Of a stretch of DNA of 64,000 nucleotides, positions 1-7,640 are shown piece after piece. Within the stretch, counting starts at the first letter, position 1. Each line of letters opens with the position of its first letter. The translations under genes were made by a program, and so were the position numbers. A model generated the notes under the pieces. The model did not search any database and was not told where the DNA came from. It was given only the letters and a program-made list of their open reading frames with translations. Origin of the DNA: Lachnospiraceae bacterium (GTDB lineage Bacteria > Bacillota > Clostridia > Lachnospirales > Lachnospiraceae); the NCBI GenBank assembly GCA_017427415.1, contig JAFRSU010000072.1, positions 62,001 to 126,000 on the forward strand, read 5' to 3'.

Positions 1-463
1 TTGCGAACTCGGGTGCATTTGCATCCCCTGCTGCAAAACCTTTTCTGATCTTTACTGTCACAGGCTTCTTTACTGCCTTAACAACAGCCGAGACTACAGC
101 CGATGCTGTTTTTACATCCTTCATCATAGCTGAGCCTTCACCGTTATTTACCACCTTCGGTACGGGACAGCCCATATTGATATCAAATATATCGAAGTTC
201 CTGTCCTCTATCCTTTTTGCGGTTTCGGCCATGATATCCGGCTCACTGCCAAAAAGCTGGAGCGCCGTAGGGCGCTCCGCTTCATCGACTAAGAGCATGT
301 CTTTTGTATTTGTATTATTGTAATGGATTCCTTTTGCACTCACCATCTCGGTGTATATGAGGTCTGCCCCCTGCTCCTTACACAGGATGCGGAAGGGCAT
401 ATCCGTCACACCGGCCATGGGCCCGAGGCTAAGGAAGCCTACGTCTATATTACCTATCTGCAT
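1..463 (-). CDS. dusB: tRNA-dihydrouridine synthase (DusB-like), 3' part outside window
   Basis: The first 154 codons of a flavin-dependent tRNA-dihydrouridine synthase, which reduces uridines in the tRNA D-loop. Seen: the N-terminal motif GPMAGVTDMPFR, the segment IYTEMVSAKG, the GSEPD region and the FDINMGCPVPKV motif (usual form DxNxGCP) with the conserved Cys. A KPVTVKIRKG strand follows. The ATG at 463 gives the usual Dus N-terminus. The gene runs off the left edge, so no C-terminal domain can be judged. It lies downstream of the zinc-ribbon gene on the same strand, separated by a hairpin repeat. DusB rather than another Dus paralogue is my best guess from the Firmicute-like N-terminus. 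Confidence 0.9.
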   Translation of the reverse strand, partial: MQIGNIDVGFLSLGPMAGVTDMPFRILCKEQGADLIYTEMVSAKGIHYNNTNTKDMLLVDEAERPTALQLFGSEPDIMAETAKRIEDRNFDIFDINMGCPVPKVVNNGEGSAMMKDVKTASAVVSAVVKAVKKPVTVKIRKGFAAGDANAPEFA

Positions 464-472
464 TAATATATT

Positions 473-521
473 ACACCTCATCAGTCTGCTAAAGCAGACA
501 GCCTCCCCTCATGGGGAAGCC
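473..521. repeat. dispersed double-hairpin repeat, copy 1
   Basis: Starts ACACCTCATCAGTC. Two hairpins are visible: GTCTGC/GCAGAC (484-489 with 494-499), then a GC-rich stem around 501-520. It is the same design as 5763-5812 and 47881-47915. The first stem differs from copy 2 (GTCAGC/GCTGAC) but pairing is kept. It lies just after the stop codon of the zinc-ribbon gene and before dusB. Confidence 0.75.
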
Positions 522-523
522 AT

Positions 524-1474
524 TTACCAGTCGCTGTCCCAGTCCGTACTGCCGGAATCCCAGTCATCCCAGCTCGAATCACTCGATCCCGAATCCCAGT
601 CATTATCACTGCTGCTTGAGGAACGGCTTTCCTGATACTCCCGGTATGCATCGCTGTTATAAAAGCTTGAGCCCCAGTCAGAATTCCATGACCCCTCATA
701 GTAATAATCCTTGTTGGCATCATACATCGAGTCGGTAATGCTGTTATCTACTTCATACCAGTCATTTATCGCATCATCATAATAATACCAGTTATTACCC
801 TGACGGAAGTACATATCATCATTGTACTTGTAATATCCGCTCGGGTGGTTGCGAGCTTCGGACATCTTCACATTCATAAATATGAAGCAGAATGCCATGA
901 TAGATATCCATACGAGGATTGCTACACTCGAGGATCTGCAGCCTTTTCTGGCCGCGTCCGAGGAGTTTCGCGAGAAATTGCTTATAATACTGTTTGCAAA
1001 ACTGTTAGATGCATTAGTTCTGTTACTGCGTGTATAATAGCTTTCACGGCTGTTGCTATTTGACATATAAGGAGTACTTGATTTTCCGTCGGGATAGATA
1101 CCGCGGTTATGGCACTCCTCAAGGAGTTTTCCGTATATCTCATTTACGGCGTGACGTTCGTCCCTGCCCTTATATCTGACGGCTCTGGTACCGTCAGCCT
1201 TGTTCTTGTATACTACAACATCACCGTCGGGCGCCCTGTAGATACCGAAGGCCTTGGGATCCTTAAAGTCCACGCCGATAAAAAAGCGCATTCGGGCTAA
1301 AGGCATACCGCGCTCGGCACAGTATTCCTGAAGTTCTTCTATGGTCTGGGGATCGGTTATAATCCTTTCCTCATCCACAACGTATAAAGGATTTGAAGCC
1401 CCGCAGTTCGGGCACATCTTGTTATTGGTGGAGATAGTTGCTCCACAATATTCGCATTTACATGTTGATGCCAT
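524..1474 (-). CDS. zinc-ribbon single-pass membrane protein with Ser/Asp/Trp-rich tail
   Basis: Function not recognised. The 316-residue protein begins with a zinc ribbon (CEYC...CPNC, within the first 30 residues). A soluble region, a Ser/Asn-rich linker and one membrane segment (about residues 182-202, SVAILVWISIMAFCFIFMNV) follow. The rest is Tyr/Asn-rich and ends in repeats of the type DWDSGS. Zinc-ribbon-plus-one-TM proteins are common in Firmicutes and often of unknown role. The ATG at 1474 is preferred over the in-frame GTG at 1483 because AGAGGTG sits 7 nt upstream of the ATG. A promoter lies at 1508-1536. The stop codon abuts dispersed repeat copy 1. Confidence 0.7.
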   Translation of the reverse strand: MASTCKCEYCGATISTNNKMCPNCGASNPLYVVDEERIITDPQTIEELQEYCAERGMPLARMRFFIGVDFKDPKAFGIYRAPDGDVVVYKNKADGTRAVRYKGRDERHAVNEIYGKLLEECHNRGIYPDGKSSTPYMSNSNSRESYYTRSNRTNASNSFANSIISNFSRNSSDAARKGCRSSSVAILVWISIMAFCFIFMNVKMSEARNHPSGYYKYNDDMYFRQGNNWYYYDDAINDWYEVDNSITDSMYDANKDYYYEGSWNSDWGSSFYNSDAYREYQESRSSSSSDNDWDSGSSDSSWDDWDSGSTDWDSDW

Positions 1475-1507
1475 ATCCGTCACCTCTCTTCCTTATTTCG
1501 TATTTAT

Positions 1508-1536
1508 ATCATATCATTCTTTTTTTTACAGTACAA
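1508..1536 (-). promoter_or_regulatory. promoter of the zinc-ribbon gene
   Basis: On the minus strand: -35 TTGTAC (1531-1536), 17-nt spacer, -10 TATGAT (1508-1513), about 35 nt before the ATG at 1474. Confidence 0.6.
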
Positions 1537-1552
1537 TAGTAATATTGGGGAT

Positions 1553-1581
1553 TTGCTTCGATATAGGAAATATGGTAGAAT
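1553..1581 (+). promoter_or_regulatory. promoter of the GNAT gene at 1640
   Basis: -35 TTGCTT (1553-1558), 17-nt spacer ending in TGG (extended -10), -10 TAGAAT (1576-1581). It lies back to back with the minus-strand promoter at 1508-1536. Confidence 0.55.
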
Positions 1582-1639
1582 AATATGCGGTATCCGGACA
1601 TTTATCTTTGGGTAATACCTTTCGGAAAGGAAATATACC

Positions 1640-2344
1640 ATGCACAAAGCAATGATAATTATAGAAAAAGAAGAAAAAATACCTGCACCTGTCATCGGAT
1701 GGGCTGAGTCTCATTCCGTTCCGATAGAATTCTGCCCTGATGATACCGATGCGGATAACGCTGACAGTAATAATACCGGCTCCGGATTTAAGTATGATTA
1801 TGTAATAACATATTCGTCAGATATCACTTTGGAATACCTTGAGATCATGTATTGTCACTCCCATGACCTCTCAGCTGTGATAGGTACTTCTTCCCGGCTG
1901 GTGATACGTGAGATATCCCCGGAGGATCTCGATAGCTACAAAGAACTGATAGATACCTTCCCCGATGCCGTATCAGACAGTACCCTTACAGGTCTCAGTA
2001 TGGATGAATTCCGTGAAAGGCATCTCGCATATATAAAATACAGCTATCATTTCTTAGGCTACGGTATCTACGGGATATTCTTAAAAGATGATAATAAGAT
2101 GATCGGCATAGCAGGTGCGGACGGCACGGACGCGCCCACGCTCTCTTACGCCCTTTTTAAAGAATTTCAGGGAAAAGGCTATGCATTTGAGGCATGCCGT
2201 ATCATAATAGATTATCTGCAAAAGTATACAGGTATACCACATATCGGGATCGATGTAAAAAAGGACAACTCTGCATCCGAAAAATTAGCAAAAAAGCTCG
2301 AGTGTGAGTTCCCCGAGCTTATAGAGCTGAATATTACGGAATGA
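1640..2344 (+). CDS. GNAT-family N-acetyltransferase
   Basis: A 234-residue protein whose C-terminal two thirds reads as a GNAT domain of the RimJ/RimL (Acetyltransf_3) kind. LVIREISPEDLDSY begins the fold, and GIAGADG with LSYALFKEFQGKGYAFEA corresponds to the acetyl-CoA loop (Q-G-K-G-Y-A). VKKDNSASEKLAKKLE is the usual GNAT C-terminal helix. The first ~85 residues are extra and include an acidic linker (about 33-50). Substrate unknown. AAAGGA lies 8 nt before the ATG. It converges with the second GNAT gene, leaving 14 bp between stop codons. Confidence 0.8.
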   Translation: MHKAMIIIEKEEKIPAPVIGWAESHSVPIEFCPDDTDADNADSNNTGSGFKYDYVITYSSDITLEYLEIMYCHSHDLSAVIGTSSRLVIREISPEDLDSYKELIDTFPDAVSDSTLTGLSMDEFRERHLAYIKYSYHFLGYGIYGIFLKDDNKMIGIAGADGTDAPTLSYALFKEFQGKGYAFEACRIIIDYLQKYTGIPHIGIDVKKDNSASEKLAKKLECEFPELIELNITE

Positions 2345-2358
2345 TGAGTAATCAAGGT

Positions 2359-3096
2359 TCAGCCTTCTCCTATAAGACTGTCTCCGTATTTAAATCCCGT
2401 AAGTCTGTTGCCGCACCATACGGTTTTAATGTCATACTCACCTTTAAGTCCGCCATTTATAACTTTTTTGAGTTCCTTTTGTGCCTTTGCTTTTTCTTTT
2501 TCGTACGCATCGGCACTTATTTTTTTTTCTTCAAGCCACAGAGGTAAAAACATTTCCATAAACTTTTTTGTAGGAACTGCCTCCGGTATGGGAAGGTATC
2601 TGTACAACTGCTTCTGATATTTTGTCTCATCCGCGTCCACATAGAACGAGGCAAATACGCACGGCTCCCCTGTGTCAAAAAATCCCATTTTGGTGTGCAG
2701 TCCTATGGATTTTGCATTATCCCGCCTTACTGCGGATATCACGTTTTCTGCAGCCTCATACCGCTCAAGTTCTTTAAATACTTTTTTATACATAGCTGAT
2801 GCTATGCCAACTCTCCGGTAACGGCTCCTTACATGCACATCTCCGATAAACCACTGACGTATGTCATCGGGATTTCTGAAGCATCTTAAATATCCCACTA
2901 TATCACCGTCTGACAGTGCCAGTACTTCGAACCACTTTACCGCATACTCGCTCTCATACCAGTCACAGAATTCCACTGCTTTCTCAGCGGCTTCTCTATC
3001 CGGTCCTTTTACTTCGCAGAAAAAATCTATCAGATTTTCCCTGCGTTTTTGCGACATGTTTTTATGTGAATCTGTAATAATATACCTGACAGACAT
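2359..3096 (-). CDS. GNAT-family N-acetyltransferase
   Basis: A 245-residue protein. The central region (about residues 50-140) is GNAT-like: ALSDGDIVGYLRCF, then VRSRYRRVGIASAMYKK (the R/Q-x-x-G-x-G/A acetyl-CoA loop), then the AVRRDNAKSIGLHTKMGF helix. The ~90 C-terminal residues carry charged helices and are not typical of the minimal fold. The start is ATG 3096 rather than 3111, because AAAGGA lies 6 nt upstream of 3096. The upstream DUF6145 gene is co-directional, 48 bp away, and its 3' end is formed by a dispersed repeat. Substrate unknown. Confidence 0.75.
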   Translation of the reverse strand: MSVRYIITDSHKNMSQKRRENLIDFFCEVKGPDREAAEKAVEFCDWYESEYAVKWFEVLALSDGDIVGYLRCFRNPDDIRQWFIGDVHVRSRYRRVGIASAMYKKVFKELERYEAAENVISAVRRDNAKSIGLHTKMGFFDTGEPCVFASFYVDADETKYQKQLYRYLPIPEAVPTKKFMEMFLPLWLEEKKISADAYEKEKAKAQKELKKVINGGLKGEYDIKTVWCGNRLTGFKYGDSLIGEG

Positions 3097-3142
3097 TTTA
3101 TGTCCTTTCATACTTTTTATGCTTTTACCATTGCACCCTTTG

Positions 3143-3169
3143 TGTCATTCTGAGCGAAGCGAAGAATCT
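3143..3169. repeat. dispersed TCATTCTGAGCGAAGCGAAG repeat, copy 1
   Basis: The sequence TGTCATTCTGAGCGAAGCGA continues to 3169. Related copies are at 30709-30726 (partial), 34213-34240 (opposite orientation, with TTACGC in place of GCGAAGC) and 59660-59672 (short). This copy encodes the last residues and stop codon of the DUF6145 gene. Confidence 0.7.
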
Positions 3170-3504
3170 GTTAAATCACTCTCTAATGGCTTCCCCAGCA
3201 CAAATACCTTATAGTACTTCTCCAGGCTCTCAAATAGCTCCTGCCTGCTGCTGCGCATCTTTTTTATCAGCAGCTCGCTCCCGATATCATCATAGAGCAG
3301 GTCGCCTTCATCACACGAGGATATGAGCTGGAGGCTGCCATCCTCATCAAACATCATGGTAAATATGCCGCCCACTTCTTCGGTATAAAGCACGCTCATG
3401 ATCTTAAGCTCATCCTTTACTTCCTTAGGCAGCTTGTCAAATTTTTTATCAAGATAATACTGCTGCGTATAAGCATTACTTACGCACATTACAAGTTCTT
3501 TCAT
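3145..3504 (-). CDS. DUF6145 family protein
   Basis: A 119-residue cytosolic protein of the kind named DUF6145 in Lachnospiraceae: start MKELVMCVSNAYTQQYY, then VKDELKIMSVLYTEEVGGIF and a Glu/Lys-rich helix. Function unknown. The longer upstream reading (to 3684) is not used, because AAAGGA lies just before the ATG at 3504 and homologues I remember start there. The last residues, DSSLRSE, are encoded by a dispersed repeat, so the C-terminus is recent. A promoter at 3599-3627 and a pseudoknot-forming element at 3518-3569 lie in the 5' UTR. Confidence 0.75.
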   Translation of the reverse strand: MKELVMCVSNAYTQQYYLDKKFDKLPKEVKDELKIMSVLYTEEVGGIFTMMFDEDGSLQLISSCDEGDLLYDDIGSELLIKKMRSSRQELFESLEKYYKVFVLGKPLESDLTDSSLRSE

Positions 3505-3517
3505 ATATCGTCCTTTA

Positions 3518-3569
3518 CCGCAGGCATGGCTGCACCTCGGTGACGTGCCTGCTGCGTCACCGAGGAAAG
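3518..3569 (-). promoter_or_regulatory. pseudoknot-forming 5' UTR element, copy 1
   Basis: Read on the minus strand: an 11-bp hairpin (3555-3565 with 3535-3545) whose 9-nt loop contains GCAGGCA (3546-3552). That loop can pair over 7 bp with TGCCTGC at 3520-3526, downstream of the hairpin, giving an H-type pseudoknot. The element ends 13 nt before the ATG at 3504, right beside the ribosome binding site. A second copy with identical spacing precedes the Nudix gene (44897-44948). Confidence 0.6.
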
Positions 3570-3598
3570 TTTGAATGTTTCTGTCTTTATCATGTTTT

Positions 3599-3627
3599 AG
3601 TATATCATTCTTCCGCCCGTTTAACAA
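3599..3627 (-). promoter_or_regulatory. promoter of the DUF6145 gene
   Basis: -35 TTGTTA (3622-3627), 17-nt spacer, -10 TATACT (3599-3604). Transcription would start near 3592, placing the 3518-3569 element in the 5' UTR. Confidence 0.6.
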
Positions 3628-3651
3628 CCATATCTTAAAAAGAAAAAGCAC

Positions 3652-3680
3652 TTGATTTCGAACATCTTTTCGTGTATAAT
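3652..3680 (+). promoter_or_regulatory. promoter with LexA-like operator for the Y-polymerase operon
   Basis: -35 TTGATT (3652-3657), 17-nt spacer, -10 TATAAT (3675-3680). Inside the spacer is CGAACATCTTTTCG (3659-3672). It matches the Gram-positive LexA/DinR box CGAAC-N4-GTTCG except for one base in the second half-site. This position would block RNA polymerase. Confidence 0.65.
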
Positions 3681-3727
3681 GCATTTATAATGAACATAGT
3701 ATCGCTATTCGGATTTGGGAGTTTTAT

Positions 3728-5251
3728 ATGTCGGAAGAACAGAGGACCTACATCGCCATAGACCTTAAGTCATTCTACGCATCGGTAGAATGCGTGGCAC
3801 GCGGGCTGGACCCGCTTAATACCAACCTGTTGGTCGCAGACCCTACGCGTACGGAAAAGACCATATGTCTGGCAGTATCACCGTCGCTTAAATCTCTGGG
3901 ACTGAGCGGACGCTGCCGTCTGTTTGAAGCGGTACAGAAGACATCCGAGGCTAATGCCTTAAGGAAGGCCAATGCTCCCGGCGGAGTATTTACCGGCAAG
4001 TCCTACTATGCTTCGGAGCTTGCCGCAGATCCCGGACTTGAGATAGATTTTATCATAGCCCCGCCCCGTATGCGCCTGTATATGGATACCAGCACCGCTA
4101 TATACGAGATATATCTGAAGTACATATCTCCCGAGGATATCCATGTATACTCCATTGACGAGGTATTTATGGATGTGACGAAGTACAGCAAACTCTATAA
4201 TATGACACCCCACGAGCTTGCCATAAAAATGATCCGCGATGTCCTGTCTCAGACCGGTATCACTGCCACAGCCGGCATAGGTACCAATATGTACCTCGCT
4301 AAAATCGCGATGGATATCACCGCCAAGCACATGCCTGCCGACAAGGACGGCGTACGTATAGCCGAGCTTGACGAGATGTCATTCCGAAAGACACTCTGGA
4401 ACCATAAGCCGTTGACTGATTTTTGGATGCTGGGTTCCGGATATAATAGGCGGCTGCAAAAACTGGGGTTGTACACCATGGGCGATATCGCACGCTGCTC
4501 TATCGGCAAGCCCGATGAGTTCTACAACGAAGACCTGTTATATAAGGAATTCGGTATCAACGCAGAGCTCCTTATAGATCACGCGTGGGGCTGGGAGCCT
4601 GTCGGCATGCACGAGATAAAGACATACCGCCCGGAGAACCACAGCTCCAGTCAAGGTCAGGTGCTGTCCCAGCCCTATCCCTTTGACAAGGCCCGTCTTG
4701 TCATACGTGAGATGACCGACCTGCTCGTGCTCGATCTGGTGGATAAGGGACTTGTGACCAACCAGATGGTTATAAATGTAGGCTATGATATTGAAAACTT
4801 TGCCAATCCCAAAGCAATGGAAAAGTACGAAGGAGAGGTCGCTTCCGACCATTACGGGCGTCCTGTCCCTAAGGGTGCGCACGGCTCCATCAACCTTAAT
4901 GAATATACCTCCTCCACTGTGACCATACTAGAAGCAGTGACTACGCTCTTTAACAGGATAGTTGACCCCCGGTTCACCGTACGCCGCATGAACGTGGTAG
5001 CCAATAACGTGATCCCCGAAGGCAGTGTCCCCAAAGAGGAATGCGAGCAGCTGAGCCTGTTCTCATACATGGAGGACTCCGAAAAAGAGAAGGAGCAGGC
5101 CGAATGGAAGGATAAGGAGCACCGCATACAAAAAGCCGTAGTGGAGATCAAAAAACGCTATGGCAAAGGTGCCATGTTAAAGGGCATGAACTTGGAAGAA
5201 GGAGCCACTACCATCGCACGTAACGGCCAGGTAGGCGGCCACAAGGCTTAA
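3728..5251 (+). CDS. Y-family DNA polymerase (UmuC/UvrX-like)
   Basis: A 507-residue translesion polymerase. The N-terminus YIAIDLKSFYASVE holds the first metal-binding Asp (D12). YSIDEVFMDV (about 141-150) holds the catalytic Asp-Glu pair. GIGTNMYLAKIAMD is the usual helix-hairpin-helix approach, followed by a little-finger domain (about 350-430). The LKSLGLSGRCR segment is typical of the Gram-positive YqjW/UvrX branch rather than DinB. The C-terminal ~70 residues are charged. Known role of the family: error-prone synthesis across lesions. The neighbour downstream is YolD-like, a frequent partner of this polymerase in Firmicutes. The LexA-like box upstream suggests SOS control (inference). 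Confidence 0.9.
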   Translation: MSEEQRTYIAIDLKSFYASVECVARGLDPLNTNLLVADPTRTEKTICLAVSPSLKSLGLSGRCRLFEAVQKTSEANALRKANAPGGVFTGKSYYASELAADPGLEIDFIIAPPRMRLYMDTSTAIYEIYLKYISPEDIHVYSIDEVFMDVTKYSKLYNMTPHELAIKMIRDVLSQTGITATAGIGTNMYLAKIAMDITAKHMPADKDGVRIAELDEMSFRKTLWNHKPLTDFWMLGSGYNRRLQKLGLYTMGDIARCSIGKPDEFYNEDLLYKEFGINAELLIDHAWGWEPVGMHEIKTYRPENHSSSQGQVLSQPYPFDKARLVIREMTDLLVLDLVDKGLVTNQMVINVGYDIENFANPKAMEKYEGEVASDHYGRPVPKGAHGSINLNEYTSSTVTILEAVTTLFNRIVDPRFTVRRMNVVANNVIPEGSVPKEECEQLSLFSYMEDSEKEKEQAEWKDKEHRIQKAVVEIKKRYGKGAMLKGMNLEEGATTIARNGQVGGHKA

Positions 5252-5312
5252 AATAGATAATAGGAAGTAACACCCCGCTAAGGGATATAAGCTTAACATA
5301 TGGAGATAATTC

Positions 5313-5759
5313 ATGAATAATAATAAGACCGGATCGGATTTCCCGTATAATGATATAATCAACCTGCCGCATCATACTTCCCCAAAAAGAAAGCATATGC
5401 CGTTGCTCGACAGGGCTGCCCAGTTTTCCCCGTTTGCCGCTCTCACCGGCTATGACGAGGATGTAAAGGAAGCCGGCAGGCTTACCGATGAAAAGCTCGG
5501 GATTGATTTTGATGACTATAAACAGGATACTATGGACGCTGTCATCCGCTACTTAGAGGAAAATCCGGGATGCAATCGCAGGATCACGGTCACCTATTTT
5601 GTCCCCGATATGAAAAAAGGCGGAGGAAAGTATCTCACTGTCGACGGTATCTTTAAATATGTCGACATATCCGATATGTCCCTCTGCCTTAAAGATGGTA
5701 CAAGAATTAATAAAAATGATATATATGATTTGAAACTGTCAGATGACTATGAAGGATAA
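5313..5759 (+). CDS. YolD-like family protein
   Basis: A 148-residue protein with the YolD-like signature YNDIINLPHH at the start and MPLLDRAAQFSPFAALTGY after it. A small beta-rich domain follows (RITVTYFVPD, KYLTVDGIFKYVDI, LCLKDGTRINKNDIYDL). YolD-like proteins are found next to UmuC-type polymerases and have been proposed as UmuD-like accessory factors; that role is inference here. It lies 61 bp after the polymerase gene on the same strand, so the pair probably forms one SOS operon. GGAG lies 7 nt before the ATG. A double-hairpin repeat follows the stop. Confidence 0.85.
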   Translation: MNNNKTGSDFPYNDIINLPHHTSPKRKHMPLLDRAAQFSPFAALTGYDEDVKEAGRLTDEKLGIDFDDYKQDTMDAVIRYLEENPGCNRRITVTYFVPDMKKGGGKYLTVDGIFKYVDISDMSLCLKDGTRINKNDIYDLKLSDDYEG

Positions 5760-5762
5760 TTA

Positions 5763-5812
5763 CACCTCATCAGTCAGCTTCGCTGACAGCTTCCCCTCAA
5801 GGGGAAGCCTTT
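5763..5812. repeat. dispersed double-hairpin repeat, copy 2
   Basis: Two perfect hairpins: GTCAGC-TTC-GCTGAC (5773-5787) and GCTTCCCC-TCAA-GGGGAAGC (5789-5808), followed by a T-rich stretch. It sits between two converging genes (yolD-like and dapB) and may act as a terminator for the plus-strand operon. Confidence 0.8.
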
Positions 5813-5835
5813 AATTTTCCTCAGCCGACTTTTTC

Positions 5836-6588
5836 TCAGCCGACTACGTCGCCCATATCATACATGCCGGCGGGTTTTCCTGCAAGATATGCTGCAGCGC
5901 TTACTGCACCCTTGGCAAATACGCTGCGTGAGTATGCTCTGTGACTGATCTCTATCACTTCGTCAAGTCCGGCAAATATTACATCATGGTCTCCCACTAT
6001 GCTGCCGCCGCGGACTGCAGAGATACCGATCTCATTTTTAGGTCTGATCTCACGTCTGCCCGAACGGTCATATACGTAATCATATCTTCCTTCTGCGGTG
6101 TCATTGATGGCATCCGCAAGCAGAAGTGCTGTACCTGAAGGAGCATCCTTCTTCTGGTTGTGATGACGTTCTACTATCTCTATATCATATCCGTTAGATG
6201 CAAGTATCTCGGTAGCTGTCTTTAACAGCTTGACCATGGTATTGATACCTAATGACATGTTTGCCGAACGGAGTATAGCCACCTTCTGTGAAGCTGCCTT
6301 GATATCTGCTAACTGCTCCTCCGAAAATCCTGTAGTACATAATACTATGGGGACATTTTTTGATACGGCATACTCAAGTAATGAAGAAAGAGCCTTGGGT
6401 GATGAAAAATCTATAATGACATCAGCTGCTTCCTTAACTTCGCTTATATTACTATATACGGGGAAGTCAGCAGTACCTTCTGTGATATCCACACCTGCCA
6501 CTATTCCCATATCCGTATTGTCTCTTATTATCTCACGGACCGCATTTCCCATACGTCCGAAGCATCCGCAAAAAATCACTCTTACCAT
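5836..6588 (-). CDS. dapB: 4-hydroxy-tetrahydrodipicolinate reductase
   Basis: A 250-residue NAD(P)H-dependent reductase, the second committed step of the diaminopimelate/lysine pathway. Seen: N-terminal nucleotide-binding motif VIFCGCFGRMGNAV, VIDFSSPKA, and the family signature IVERHHNQKKDAPSGTA with catalytic His and Lys. The C-terminal GSIVGDHDVIFAG strand is also present. Length matches the family. AGGAGG precedes the ATG. It starts 11 bp after dapA, so dapAB is one operon controlled by the lysine leader at 7565-7844. Confidence 0.97.
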   Translation of the reverse strand: MVRVIFCGCFGRMGNAVREIIRDNTDMGIVAGVDITEGTADFPVYSNISEVKEAADVIIDFSSPKALSSLLEYAVSKNVPIVLCTTGFSEEQLADIKAASQKVAILRSANMSLGINTMVKLLKTATEILASNGYDIEIVERHHNQKKDAPSGTALLLADAINDTAEGRYDYVYDRSGRREIRPKNEIGISAVRGGSIVGDHDVIFAGLDEVIEISHRAYSRSVFAKGAVSAAAYLAGKPAGMYDMGDVVG

Positions 6589-6599
6589 ATGTTTTCCTC

Positions 6600-7493
6600 C
6601 TAGATGATCCCGAGTTTCTTCATCTCAGCCTTAAGGTTCTCAGCATGCTGAGGCTCCATCTCGCATAAAGGGGAACGGAGCGGTCCTGTAGCAAAGCCCA
6701 AGAAGCGGCATGCAGTCTTGACAGGGATGGGATTAACCTCGCAGAAAAGCTGGTCAACCAAAGGAAGATACTTTAACTGGAGCTCTAAGCTTCCCTTGGT
6801 ATCTCCGTTTAAGAACTTCTCTACGATAAGGTGTGTATCACGGGGCGCTACATGTGAAAGCACTGAGATAACACCCTTGCCGCCAAGTGAAAGTATGGGG
6901 CAGATGCAGTTGTCATCGCCCGAATATATAGCGATATTGTCTCCGCAGAGCTGAGCCACCTTGGCTGTCCAGCCGATATTGCCTGTAGCATCCTTAACAG
7001 CTACGATATTCTCATATTTATCAACTAAGGTCTTTACTGTCTCAGGCAGAATATTTACTCCTGTCCTTCCGGGGATATTGTAAAGGATGATCGGGATATT
7101 CACTGCCTCGGCAGTCTTTCCGAAATGCTCGATAAGGCCCTTCTGTGTAGCCTTGTTGTAGTAAGGGGATACCAGAAGAAGTGCGTCTGCTCCTGCTGCC
7201 TCAGCCTCCTTTGAAAGATAGATGGCTGTCTCGGTGCAGTTAGAGCCTGTGCCGGCGATAACAGGTACTCTCTTGTTTACATAATCTGCTACAAACTTTA
7301 TGCAGTCGATATGCTCCTCATGTGTAAGAGTGGAAGCCTCACCCGTAGTACCGCATACTACGATGGCGTCGGTGCCGTTCTCGATCTGGAAATCGATCAG
7401 CTTCTTGAACTCATCATAGTTTACAGTCTTGTCCTCGTTCATGGGTGTGATAATGGCTACAGCGGCACCCGTAAAAATCAGTTTCTTGCTCAT
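6600..7493 (-). CDS. dapA: 4-hydroxy-tetrahydrodipicolinate synthase
   Basis: A 297-residue TIM-barrel aldolase that condenses pyruvate with aspartate semialdehyde. Seen: VVCGTTGEASTLTHEEH near the N-terminus, PYYNKATQKGL, YNIPGRTGVNI with the catalytic Tyr, and IVAVKDATGN with the Schiff-base Lys. The start is ATG 7493 (MSKKLIF), with GGAGG 8 nt upstream. The longer open frame to 7604 runs into the riboswitch terminator and is not used. First gene of dapAB. Confidence 0.97.
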   Translation of the reverse strand: MSKKLIFTGAAVAIITPMNEDKTVNYDEFKKLIDFQIENGTDAIVVCGTTGEASTLTHEEHIDCIKFVADYVNKRVPVIAGTGSNCTETAIYLSKEAEAAGADALLLVSPYYNKATQKGLIEHFGKTAEAVNIPIILYNIPGRTGVNILPETVKTLVDKYENIVAVKDATGNIGWTAKVAQLCGDNIAIYSGDDNCICPILSLGGKGVISVLSHVAPRDTHLIVEKFLNGDTKGSLELQLKYLPLVDQLFCEVNPIPVKTACRFLGFATGPLRSPLCEMEPQHAENLKAEMKKLGII

Positions 7494-7564
7494 AATTCTT
7501 TTCCTCCGTATAAAATGTAGATGTTCCGCACTCTTCTTTTTAAGACTTCCCTTACGGATAATGA

Positions 7565-7594
7565 TAAAAGAAAAGCGCCGATGGACATCGACGC
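7565..7594 (-). terminator. intrinsic terminator of the lysine leader
   Basis: Minus-strand GCGTCGATG-TC-CATCGGCGC hairpin followed by TTTTCTTTT, between the aptamer and dapA. It is the expression platform expected for termination when lysine is abundant. Confidence 0.8.
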
Positions 7595-7640
7595 TAAAGT
7601 ACAATCTAAATACCGGCCAAGGCCGGAGAAAGTCACTTTA

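Noticed and set aside
3505..3684. N-terminal extension of the DUF6145 frame
   Set aside because: It would translate the promoter and the pseudoknot element; the ribosome site and family start point to ATG 3504.
7494..7604. N-terminal extension of dapA
   Set aside because: It would translate the riboswitch terminator; ATG 7493 has a strong ribosome site and the normal DapA start.
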